From an uncultured Mucispirillum sp. (GTDB lineage Bacteria > Chrysiogenota > Deferribacteres > Deferribacterales > Mucispirillaceae), in the NCBI GenBank assembly GCA_947177675.1, contig CAMWVK010000011.1, positions 1 through 13,622 of the forward strand: DNA of 13,622 nt, read 5' to 3'. Numbering within the stretch: the first letter of the stretch is position 1; each line of letters opens with the position of its first letter. The position numbers and the translations under genes were made by a program. A model generated the notes under the pieces. That model made no database searches, was not told where the DNA came from, and saw only the letters and a program-made list of their open reading frames with translations. Below are positions 1 to 7,454 of this stretch, piece after piece.

Positions 1-2020
1 GTATATATGCAACATCATTTTTTGCCTGCTGAATTATTTTTATATCTTTTATAATATCAGCAAAATGCAGGTCAGGAATACCAGATTGTTTTGTTCCAAA
101 AAAATCTCCCTGCCCTCTAAGTTCTAAATCAGCTTCTGCAAGTTTAAAGCCGTCTTTATATTCAAGCATTGCTTTGATACGCTTTTCACCATACTCACTA
201 ATTTTATCAGATGCAACTAAAAGGCAGTATGACTGCATATCATTTCTGCCAACTCTACCGCGAAGCTGGTGTAATTGAGATAATCCAAATCGTTCTGCAT
301 TTTCTATTAATACAACTGTTGCTTCTGGCACATCAACACCTACTTCTACAACAGTAGTGGATACAAGAATATCCATATCGCTGTATTTAAAATTATATAA
401 AAGCTGCCTTTTTTCTTCTGATTTCATTTTCCCATGTAAAAGACCTACTTTTTTATCACTAAAATATTTTTTTACTTCTTCATAACTTTGAGTTGCAGCT
501 TTTAATTCTAACTTATCGCTTTCATCAATTAATGGATATATAAAATATGCTTTCTTTTTATCATTAAGTATTTCTTTTACAAAATCAAAAGCCTTTGTTA
601 TATGTGATGCTTTATAGGCTTTTGTAATACATGGTATTCTTCCTGGTGGCAGTTCATCAATTACACTTACATCTAAATCACCATACAGCGTCATAGCTAA
701 TGTTCTAGGTATTGGAGTTGCTGTCATTAATAAAATATCTGGATTATATCCTTTATCTATTAAGATTTTACGCTGATGAACTCCAAAACGGTGTTGTTCA
801 TCTGCTATTATAAAACCAAGCTTTTTAAATTCTACATCATTTTCTATTAAAGCATGAGTGCCTATAATTATATCTATTTTACCATTTATAAGCCTTTCTT
901 TTATTATTTCTTTATTTTTTTTAGTTACAGAGCCAGTTAAAAGACATACATTAATATTTAATCTGCTGAAAAATTTTTCTGCATTATTATAGTGCTGTTC
1001 TGCAAGAACTTCTGTTGGTGCAAGTATTACTGCCTGATATCCATTATGGACAGCAACAGCTGCAGAAATAAAAGCTATTATAGTTTTACCACTACCAACA
1101 TCACCTTGAACAAGTCTATTCATCTGCTTATTTTTCACCATATCATTAAAAATATCAAGCAGCACTTTTCTCTGCCCTTTTGTAAGTTTAAAAGGCATAA
1201 TTTGATTAATTTCTTCAAGATATTCTTTATCTATATTAAATTTTATACCATTATCTTTTATATATGTTTTACGCTTAAGCTGCATTACAAGCTGCAAAAT
1301 AAAGAGTTCTTCATATATAAACCTTACATAAGCAGGATGTTTTCTGTTCATTATACTTTCAACATTTTCTTTTGTTTCTGGATAATGCAGAGTTTTAACA
1401 GCATCTTTTATGTTAGGAAAATTATATTTATCTAAAATATATTCTGGCAGTGTTTCGCTGACCATATTTAAATATATATCTAATGCTTCTTTTACAAATT
1501 TTCTATATACTGTAACAGTAACTCCTGCAGGCACAGTATATATAGAACGAATCTTACCAATATCTTCTTTATTAATTATTTCAGGATGAAATATTGCAGG
1601 TACATTTTCAAATTTTGTAACAGTTCCATACATATAGTAGATTGAACCAGAATGAAGAAGCGATGATGGATAATTTGCATTAAAATTTACCCATAAACAA
1701 GAAAAATAACCATTATGAGCTTTAAAAATAGCTTTATATATAGACTTACCTTTATAAGTTCTAACAATTCTGCTGTTTAAAAAAGTGCCTGTAAGCACTG
1801 TTTTTTCATTAGGAATATCTGGAATAAGAATTTCATATCTATAAGGAAATGAAAATATTATATCTTTGATTGTGTAAATTTTAAGACGATTAAATCCAGC
1901 ATAGGATTTATCACCTATCCCATGTAACTTATTAATAGATTCATTAATCAAAGAAAAAGCTGCCTGATTATTTTTATTATCAGACAACTTATTGTCTTTA
2001 CTGTTCAAACAACTAACCAA
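1..2020 (-). CDS. recG: ATP-dependent DNA helicase RecG (3' end of gene cut by the window edge)
   Basis: RecG is a superfamily 2 helicase that remodels stalled replication forks and branch-migrates Holliday junctions. Reverse translation gives one unbroken frame of about 673 codons. Numbering from the TTG at 2020, Walker A GDVGSGKT lies at about 306-313 and the DEQH box at about 407-410, followed by FGVHQR. Further on come TATPIPRTLA, then QLRGRVGR (helicase motif VI, near 587) and the RecG-typical LRGQGDFFGTKQSG. The N-terminal third is the wedge domain. Compared with the usual 680-700 residues, only a few dozen C-terminal residues are missing. The frame opens after a TAG near 2045 and has no ATG in its 5' part. 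TTG codons occur at 2020, 2008, 1987 and 1951, and none has a strong Shine-Dalgarno sequence. I chose 2020 as the longest. It follows cheW by only 10 bases, so translation may be coupled. Identity is certain; the start is not. Confidence 0.95.
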   Translation of the reverse strand, partial: MVSCLNSKDNKLSDNKNNQAAFSLINESINKLHGIGDKSYAGFNRLKIYTIKDIIFSFPYRYEILIPDIPNEKTVLTGTFLNSRIVRTYKGKSIYKAIFKAHNGYFSCLWVNFNANYPSSLLHSGSIYYMYGTVTKFENVPAIFHPEIINKEDIGKIRSIYTVPAGVTVTVYRKFVKEALDIYLNMVSETLPEYILDKYNFPNIKDAVKTLHYPETKENVESIMNRKHPAYVRFIYEELFILQLVMQLKRKTYIKDNGIKFNIDKEYLEEINQIMPFKLTKGQRKVLLDIFNDMVKNKQMNRLVQGDVGSGKTIIAFISAAVAVHNGYQAVILAPTEVLAEQHYNNAEKFFSRLNINVCLLTGSVTKKNKEIIKERLINGKIDIIIGTHALIENDVEFKKLGFIIADEQHRFGVHQRKILIDKGYNPDILLMTATPIPRTLAMTLYGDLDVSVIDELPPGRIPCITKAYKASHITKAFDFVKEILNDKKKAYFIYPLIDESDKLELKAATQSYEEVKKYFSDKKVGLLHGKMKSEEKRQLLYNFKYSDMDILVSTTVVEVGVDVPEATVVLIENAERFGLSQLHQLRGRVGRNDMQSYCLLVASDKISEYGEKRIKAMLEYKDGFKLAEADLELRGQGDFFGTKQSGIPDLHFADIIKDIKIIQQAKNDVAYI

Positions 2021-2030
2021 ATTAAAAATT

Positions 2031-2483
2031 TTATGATAAGCTGTCTAAAGCCATTTGTTCTTGAATAGAGAATACTTTAAATATATCAAGAATAATAACC
2101 ATACATTTAGGTGTTCTTGCAACACCATTGATATAGTTATCAATAGTTGGAGAAGTGCCAGGTGCTTTATCAATAGAATCTACTTCTATTCTAATAACTT
2201 CTTCTACTTTATCAACTATCAAACCTATACGCCTGTTTTGTATGTAAACAACAACAATACGAGTAGATTCATTATTTTCACTAACTCTAACATTTAATTT
2301 TTTGCGTAAATCAACTATTGGAATAACTCTGCCACGCATATTGATAATGCCTTCAACAAATACAGGAGCCCGTGGAACAGGAGTAATATCAACCATACGA
2401 ATAATTTCTTCAACAGCCATTATGTCTATACCATAGTGCTCTTGTGCAAGCATAAAACCTACGAACTGTCTTAACTCTGCCAT
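2031..2483 (-). CDS. cheW: Chemotaxis coupling protein CheW
   Basis: CheW is a cytoplasmic scaffold that links methyl-accepting chemoreceptors to the histidine kinase CheA. The 150-residue protein is a single CheW domain of normal length. It shows the typical start (LRQFVGFMLAQEHYGIDI), the conserved core VPRAPVFVEGIINMRGR (37-52) followed by VIPIVDLRKKL, and the late segment RRIGLIVDKVEEVIRI (84-99). The start is supported by AGAGGA about five bases upstream of the ATG. The gene sits alone, with no cheA, cheY or receptor gene in the window, so it must work with partners encoded elsewhere. The 76-base gap to the upstream lipid kinase contains several -35/-10-like AT-rich hexamers, so it may be transcribed independently, but no single promoter stands out. 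recG follows after about 10 bases. Confidence 0.93.
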   Translation of the reverse strand: MAELRQFVGFMLAQEHYGIDIMAVEEIIRMVDITPVPRAPVFVEGIINMRGRVIPIVDLRKKLNVRVSENNESTRIVVVYIQNRRIGLIVDKVEEVIRIEVDSIDKAPGTSPTIDNYINGVARTPKCMVIILDIFKVFSIQEQMALDSLS

Positions 2484-2559
2484 ATAATCCTCTTTTACAT
2501 AATTAATAATTTACTCTATAATATATTTTTAAATATTTCAATAGTATTTATAATATGAT

Positions 2560-3423
2560 TTACAACTTTTTTACAGGTGAAATAAAATTAATTGCATTTT
2601 CTTTTATAAATATATAAGTAGATTCATTTTGAAGCTCTGTATATTCTCCGTCAAGCTGACAAAATGAAACTCCATATAATTTTATATTTTCAGAATTTAT
2701 ATGTGTTCCATGAAAACCAAGCCAAAAAAATAAAGGTACAAATGCTTTAAAAAGTGATAATCTGCCACTTTTTTCTACTAAAAAACAGTTAATTTTGTCT
2801 TTCTGTATTATTCCAAGCTTATATGTCCCTGCATAAGACGCAGAAACAGCAAAAATACCATGATAAAAACCATATTTTTTACCATTTACATATATATACA
2901 TTCTTTCGTATTCATCAGTCAAAAATGCAGGAATACCATATATAATATGTGCAAGTGTTTTTAAAAGTTTAAATCTAACACCTTTTTTTTCTACATTCCT
3001 GACAACATGTGCATCAAACCCAACACCTGCCATAAGCAGAAAAATTTTATTATCAATATAACCAACTGGTATTTTTTTTATATTGTTTAAATCTAGATGC
3101 TTTGCTGCAGTTAATGGATTTGCAGATATTCCATATTCTTTGCAGAAAACATTTTTTGTTCCAAAAGGCAGCACATAAAAAAGCTTATCTGTATTTACAA
3201 TCCCTTTTGCAACCTCATTAACAAGACCGTCACCACCTGCTGCTATAATTACATGTGATGAACTGTTTTGTGCTAAATATGTTCCATGACCTCTATATTC
3301 TGTTAAAACAAGCTCCACTTTATCTGCTTTTTTTTGTAATATAACTATTATTTTATGCAGTAAAGGCTTCATTATTTTAAATTTTCCACTGGCAGGATTT
3401 GCTATAATTAATATATCAGCCAT
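2560..3423 (-). CDS. Diacylglycerol kinase family (YegS/DagK-type) lipid kinase
   Basis: This is a 287-residue soluble or membrane-associated lipid kinase of the DAGK catalytic family, which uses ATP to phosphorylate diacylglycerol or a related lipid. The family motifs are present in order: NPASGK (9-14), the nucleotide-binding GGDG (63-66), LPFGTKNVF (85-93), the GVGFDA turn (133-138) and QLDGE (256-260). The NVF form resembles the subfamily with GTxNVLA instead of GTxNDFA, so the exact substrate cannot be assigned. AAGGTG precedes the ATG, and the gene follows mqnD after 12 bases. Co-transcription with mlaEFD would fit a role in recycling diacylglycerol or other membrane lipids; that link is inference. 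Sphingosine-kinase-like activity is possible in this superfamily but nothing here favours it. Confidence 0.86.
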   Translation of the reverse strand: MADILIIANPASGKFKIMKPLLHKIIVILQKKADKVELVLTEYRGHGTYLAQNSSSHVIIAAGGDGLVNEVAKGIVNTDKLFYVLPFGTKNVFCKEYGISANPLTAAKHLDLNNIKKIPVGYIDNKIFLLMAGVGFDAHVVRNVEKKGVRFKLLKTLAHIIYGIPAFLTDEYERMYIYVNGKKYGFYHGIFAVSASYAGTYKLGIIQKDKINCFLVEKSGRLSLFKAFVPLFFWLGFHGTHINSENIKLYGVSFCQLDGEYTELQNESTYIFIKENAINFISPVKKL

Positions 3424-3435
3424 TATACACCTTGA

Positions 3436-4230
3436 TTATACAAACACACTCTTATCAGCACCTATTAAGGTAGATACTGCTCTAATAGCTGGAGATAAAT
3501 CTTTTGAATATTCATTTACATATAACTGAATATGAGCATCCATTACATTATTATCCATATCCTGAGCATATTTTTTACAAAATGATAATGCTTCATCTTT
3601 ATGATTATATGCATATTCTATACTTTTTTTTATAGTATCATTTATCATATCAGCTAAATGAATATAATTTTTATGTATTGCAATAAAACCTAATGGTATA
3701 GGTAAATTATAATGATTTTCCCACTCAACACCTAAATCAGTTACTTTTGTAAGATTATGCTGATTATAAGTAAATCTGCCTTCGTGAATAACCAGTCCGC
3801 TGTCTACTTTCCCATTTTTTAATGCTGGCATAATTTTATCAAACCGCATTACTTCTATATTTTCAGCACATTCTGGATAAAACCTTTTTAATACCATAAA
3901 TGCTGTAGTATTTTCACCTGGAATTGCTATTTTTTTATGTTTTAATTCTTCCATAGTTTTATAATTTTTTGATAATACTAATGGACCGCATCCAAACCCT
4001 AAAGCACCACCACACTTTAATATTTTGTAGTTTTCTTTTATTAAAGGAAAAACACCAAAAGATACCTTAACTATATCCTGTTCTTCTTTTAAAGCCATAT
4101 TATTGCATATTTGGATATCTTCCATTTTTAAGTCTATCTCAAAAGGTACATCAATATCTCTACGAATTAATGCACCAAAAATAAATGTATCATTTGGACA
4201 AGTTGATATAGCTAATTTGAATTTATCCAT
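3436..4230 (-). CDS. mqnD: 1,4-dihydroxy-6-naphthoate synthase MqnD (futalosine menaquinone pathway)
   Basis: MqnD converts cyclic dehypoxanthinyl futalosine to 1,4-dihydroxy-6-naphthoate, a late step of the alternative (futalosine) menaquinone pathway. The 264-residue protein has a periplasmic-binding-protein-like fold but no signal peptide, as expected for this cytoplasmic enzyme. Diagnostic segments are STCPNDTFIF near the N-terminus (9-18), VSFGVFPLI (57-64), GCGPLVLS (80-87), VIHEGRFTY (147-155, including the conserved catalytic-type His149) and LPIPLG (176-181). The CPNDTF signature separates it from MqnA. The start has AGGTGA upstream, and the gene lies 17 bases after mlaD. The other mqn genes are not in the window. 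It implies an organism that respires with menaquinone rather than using the MenFDHCEB route. Confidence 0.92.
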   Translation of the reverse strand: MDKFKLAISTCPNDTFIFGALIRRDIDVPFEIDLKMEDIQICNNMALKEEQDIVKVSFGVFPLIKENYKILKCGGALGFGCGPLVLSKNYKTMEELKHKKIAIPGENTTAFMVLKRFYPECAENIEVMRFDKIMPALKNGKVDSGLVIHEGRFTYNQHNLTKVTDLGVEWENHYNLPIPLGFIAIHKNYIHLADMINDTIKKSIEYAYNHKDEALSFCKKYAQDMDNNVMDAHIQLYVNEYSKDLSPAIRAVSTLIGADKSVFV

Positions 4231-4247
4231 AACCTTTTCACCTGATT

Positions 4248-5909
4248 TTAATATACTAAGCTGTCAAAAAAATCATCACTTTTATTAAGTTTATTTTGCT
4301 TCTTTTGCTGTGTATCATTTTCTTTTACAATATTTGATTTTGTATTTTTATATTCTTTATATACAGGCTCATTTTCTGGTTCAATTTTAGGCTGATTATA
4401 TTCTGCTTTTTGAGTCTTACTTTCTTTTTCCATATTATTTGCAAGTCTGCCTAAATCTGATGGTTTAAATCTTACACCAGCACCAATCATATACATTCTG
4501 TTTGTATAGCCAATAACATCTTCTACACCAGCTTGAATAAATATACCTTTATAAAAATACCACCTTATTAATGCTCTTGTATATACATCTAAACTGTTAG
4601 AGTAAGCATTAAAATCATAAGCTTCTAAAGATATAGCTAAATCTTTATTTTTCAAAGGATAAATATCTGCTGCTAAACCTAAGGTATTATCAAATATACC
4701 AAATCTTAAACCAAAAACATTATAAAAAATATGACTGTATTGCAAAGAAAATGCTAATTCTGAATTTTTTATTTTATTGCCATAAATATCATATTCTGGA
4801 CTGTTTGGATTAATAACTGGTATATTTGATACTCCTATTAAATAGAAGTTTTTAGGGTCAGTATAAAATGAAGCTTGAGCATATCCCCTGCCAGTATTTA
4901 CTGATTTAGCATCAAATAAATAATCAGCACCTATTGTTGCATAAAGACTCATTCTATCTTCATTATCGTCTACATTATCTCCAAAAAAGGAAGAAACACC
5001 GCTTACTACTTTTTTAATATCGTTTTTTGTCTGATTATCATTAATAAGCATACCTAATGTGCCGTTGCCTTCATTAATATCATTAGTAATTTTTTCTATT
5101 TCATCCATTGTAGAATTAATTTTATCAGTTATTTCTTTTAAGTTTTTCAAGCTGCCATCTATATTATCATGATTATTTACAAGCAGTTTATCTACTGAAC
5201 CAGTAAATTCTTTTAATGTCTGGCTTATTTCTGCAATATTATTTATAGAAGTATTCAGATTTTTTTCATTTTTTGAAATAAGCTTTTCAATCATATCTGT
5301 CATATTTTTAGCATTTGCAATAACATCATGAATATTTTGTTCATTAGTAGAAACGATATTTTTAACACTGTCTGTTATATCTTTTAAGTTAGATATACTG
5401 CTCTGTAAAGCATCTTTAGACTTATCTGTTGTAACAACTTCATTAAAAGTTTTTAAAAGCACAGTCATTTCTTCTGCAACATCATTAAGTTTTGCCATTA
5501 CTGCATCTAAATTTGCAGTAGACTGTCTACCATCATATTCATAATTATTTTGCAGTGGTGCTTGAGATTTTACATTGGAATCTACTTCCAGCTCTACAAA
5601 TTTTTGCCCAACAAAACCAGACTGTTTTACATTAAACCTAACATTATCAGGTATTTCAAACTCATGATAAATATTAACACGAGTTAAGATTTGGTTATCT
5701 TTCATCATAACATCTTTTACTTCACCTACTTTTAAGCCTTTATACATAATAGGTGTCCCGCTGCGTATGCCTGTTGCATCATTTAATCTAAAATATACAG
5801 TTTTTCCATCTTTTGAATTTAATTCTAGATTACCAAAAACTGCAGCAGTTACTGCTACCATAAAAAAACCGATTATAACAAAAATGCCAACTTTCGTTTC
5901 TACATTCAT
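4248..5909 (-). CDS. mlaD: Long MlaD-type MCE protein with helical spacer and C-terminal beta-barrel-like domain
   Basis: This is the substrate-binding MCE subunit of the Mla phospholipid transporter, anchored in the inner membrane. Residues 8-26 form one hydrophobic membrane segment. Residues 36-112 are the MCE domain, with GIRSGTPIMYKGLKVGEV and the FVGQKFVELEVD end. Residues 130-300 are a helical region with repeated N/A-x-x-x-I/M-[TS]-D/Q units at 172, 197, 222 and 254, ending in the family motif GNGTLGMLIND (281-291). Residues 320-482 are about ten alternating hydrophobic/polar strands, the last (RMYMIGAGVRF) matching the outer-membrane beta-signal. A polar Lys/Asn/Glu-rich tail fills 483-553. 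At 553 residues it is about three times the length of E. coli MlaD. GGAAGAG precedes the ATG, and it follows mlaF after 31 bases. The MCE assignment is firm; the barrel is predicted by eye. Confidence 0.9.
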   Translation of the reverse strand: MNVETKVGIFVIIGFFMVAVTAAVFGNLELNSKDGKTVYFRLNDATGIRSGTPIMYKGLKVGEVKDVMMKDNQILTRVNIYHEFEIPDNVRFNVKQSGFVGQKFVELEVDSNVKSQAPLQNNYEYDGRQSTANLDAVMAKLNDVAEEMTVLLKTFNEVVTTDKSKDALQSSISNLKDITDSVKNIVSTNEQNIHDVIANAKNMTDMIEKLISKNEKNLNTSINNIAEISQTLKEFTGSVDKLLVNNHDNIDGSLKNLKEITDKINSTMDEIEKITNDINEGNGTLGMLINDNQTKNDIKKVVSGVSSFFGDNVDDNEDRMSLYATIGADYLFDAKSVNTGRGYAQASFYTDPKNFYLIGVSNIPVINPNSPEYDIYGNKIKNSELAFSLQYSHIFYNVFGLRFGIFDNTLGLAADIYPLKNKDLAISLEAYDFNAYSNSLDVYTRALIRWYFYKGIFIQAGVEDVIGYTNRMYMIGAGVRFKPSDLGRLANNMEKESKTQKAEYNQPKIEPENEPVYKEYKNTKSNIVKENDTQQKKQNKLNKSDDFFDSLVY

Positions 5910-5940
5910 TTGAACATCTCTTCCTATTTATAAAAAATTA

Positions 5941-6687
5941 TTAATAAACTTTTATTGGTCCATCTTTTGAACCTGAAAAAAACTGTCTTACATAAGGATT
6001 ATCTGTAGTTTTAAAATATTCTGGTGTTCCATACTGTATTATTCTGCCATTATAGAGCATACCAATATAATCTGCATTTTTCAAAACACTTGGAATATCA
6101 TGAGAAATAACTACAGAAGTAATATTTAGTTCTTTCTGAGTATTATATATTAAATCATCAACAATATCTGTCATAATAGGGTCAAGTCCAGTTGTAGGTT
6201 CATCATACATCATTATATCGGGAGAAAGAGCAATAGCTCTTGCAAGCCCTACCCGTTTACGCATACCGCCGGATAATTCTGATGGATATTTATGGTTTAC
6301 ACCAGAAAGCCCTACTAATTTTAATTTTTCAGTAACAATTTCCTGCAGCTCATCATCAGAAAGTTTTCTATGCTCTCTTAATGGAAATGCTACATTATCA
6401 AATATTGTAAAAGAATCAAAAAGAGCAGCATTTTGAAAAAGCATACCAAACTTATAACGCACTTTTAACAGCTGTTTTTTGTTAGCAGTTGTAATATCAA
6501 AATCATCTATATATATTTTCCCGCTGTCTGGTTTAATCAGTCCCATTAACTGTTTTAAAAGCACACTTTTACCAGTTCCAGATGGACCTATTATATAAGT
6601 AATAGCACCTTTTTTTATCTCTAAATTTATACCATTATGGACTTTTGTTGAGCCAAATGATTTACATAAATTTTCAACTTTAATCAT
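5941..6687 (-). CDS. mlaF: Mla transporter ATP-binding protein MlaF
   Basis: MlaF is the cytoplasmic ATPase that powers the MlaEFD phospholipid transporter, acting as a dimer on the MlaE permease. The 248-residue protein has all ABC ATPase elements: Walker A GPSGTGKS (34-41), Q-loop Gln85, signature LSGGMRKRVGLARA (138-151), Walker B IMMYDEP (158-164) with the D-loop TGLDP, and switch His196 in ISHD. The GGMRKR form of the signature is typical of Mla/Mkl ATPases rather than amino-acid importers. Its ATG overlaps the mlaE stop in an ATGA and there is no obvious Shine-Dalgarno sequence, so translation is probably coupled to mlaE. The C-terminus (YVRQFFSGSKDGPIKVY) resembles the extension that in E. 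coli MlaF mediates dimer contacts. Confidence 0.95.
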   Translation of the reverse strand: MIKVENLCKSFGSTKVHNGINLEIKKGAITYIIGPSGTGKSVLLKQLMGLIKPDSGKIYIDDFDITTANKKQLLKVRYKFGMLFQNAALFDSFTIFDNVAFPLREHRKLSDDELQEIVTEKLKLVGLSGVNHKYPSELSGGMRKRVGLARAIALSPDIMMYDEPTTGLDPIMTDIVDDLIYNTQKELNITSVVISHDIPSVLKNADYIGMLYNGRIIQYGTPEYFKTTDNPYVRQFFSGSKDGPIKVY

Positions 6688-7454
6688 AATATTAATACCG
6701 ATGTTAAAATATAATCAAACATACATACAAGAATACTTGATTCTACAACGGAAACATTTGTAGCTTTACCCACCCCCTCTGCACCAGTTGTTGTATTAAA
6801 ACCATTATAGCAGCTTACATTGACAACAATCAGCCCAAATACAAATGATTTAATTAAACTATCTATAATGTCGCTTAAAGTTGTATAAAGAACCATATTT
6901 TCAAAAAAAATACTACTGCCTGTTCCCATCATACCAACTAAAACAAAATAAGAACCAATAATCCCAAATATTATACAGATAGCATTTAATAATGGCATAG
7001 AAAACACACCTGCAAGCATTCTAGGCACTGCTAAATAATGTATTGGGTCTACCGCCATAGCATCAAGAGCATCTATTTGCTCAGTTACTTTCATTGTTCC
7101 AAGTTCTGCAGTCATAGCAGAGCCAGCTCGTGCTGCAACCATAATACCAGTTAAAACAGGAGCAAGTTCCCATATCATAGCCATAGCAACAAGACCGCTT
7201 GTCATTTCTCCTGCACCAAAATTATCAAGCCCTTTAAATGATTGCAGACTAAAAACCATTCCTGTAAAAAGTCCTGTTAAAATAATGATAGGTATAGACT
7301 TATAACCTATAAACTCTATCTGTTTAACAAAAAGTTTGAATCTGAATGGAGGTTTAAAAATAGATTTTGATATTTCATAAAGCAGAATGGACATTTTACC
7401 TGCCATATGAATAATATCCAATATCATTTTACCTATAAATTCAAAAAATTTCAA
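6684..7454 (-). CDS. mlaE: Mla transporter permease MlaE (TTG start proposed)
   Basis: MlaE is the inner-membrane permease of the Mla lipid transporter. From the proposed TTG start it has 256 residues, close to the roughly 260 of E. coli MlaE. It carries an amphipathic N-terminal helix, then five hydrophobic segments. The permease signature is clear: ELAPVLTGIMVAARAGSAMTAELGTM followed by TEQIDALDAMAVDP, which contacts the ATPase. The frame remains open to an ATG at 7517, but that start would overlap alr by 77 bases, has no Shine-Dalgarno sequence and adds 21 residues absent from E. coli MlaE. The TTG at 7454 has AGAAGG five bases upstream and a 14-base overlap with alr. An ATG at 7427, just past the alr stop with AGG upstream, is a third option. 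No MlaB-type STAS gene is adjacent. Confidence 0.92.
   Translation of the reverse strand: MKFFEFIGKMILDIIHMAGKMSILLYEISKSIFKPPFRFKLFVKQIEFIGYKSIPIIILTGLFTGMVFSLQSFKGLDNFGAGEMTSGLVAMAMIWELAPVLTGIMVAARAGSAMTAELGTMKVTEQIDALDAMAVDPIHYLAVPRMLAGVFSMPLLNAICIIFGIIGSYFVLVGMMGTGSSIFFENMVLYTTLSDIIDSLIKSFVFGLIVVNVSCYNGFNTTTGAEGVGKATNVSVVESSILVCMFDYILTSVLIL

Noticed and set aside
992..1435. Plus-strand open frame of 147 codons
   Set aside because: It lies wholly opposite recG, has a low-complexity Phe/Ile/Tyr/Asn-rich translation and no ribosome binding site. The minus strand here encodes clear helicase sequence.
2484..2559. Promoter for cheW in the 76-base gap
   Set aside because: TTGTAA and TTGAAA occur with several possible -10 hexamers at 15-16 bases, but in such A/T-rich sequence no pair stands out. 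A promoter may exist but I cannot place it.
3156..3170. Loss of the conserved Asp in the GTxND motif of the lipid kinase
   Set aside because: NVF resembles the GTxNVLA form found in one branch of the family, so it is a subfamily feature and not a sign of inactivity.
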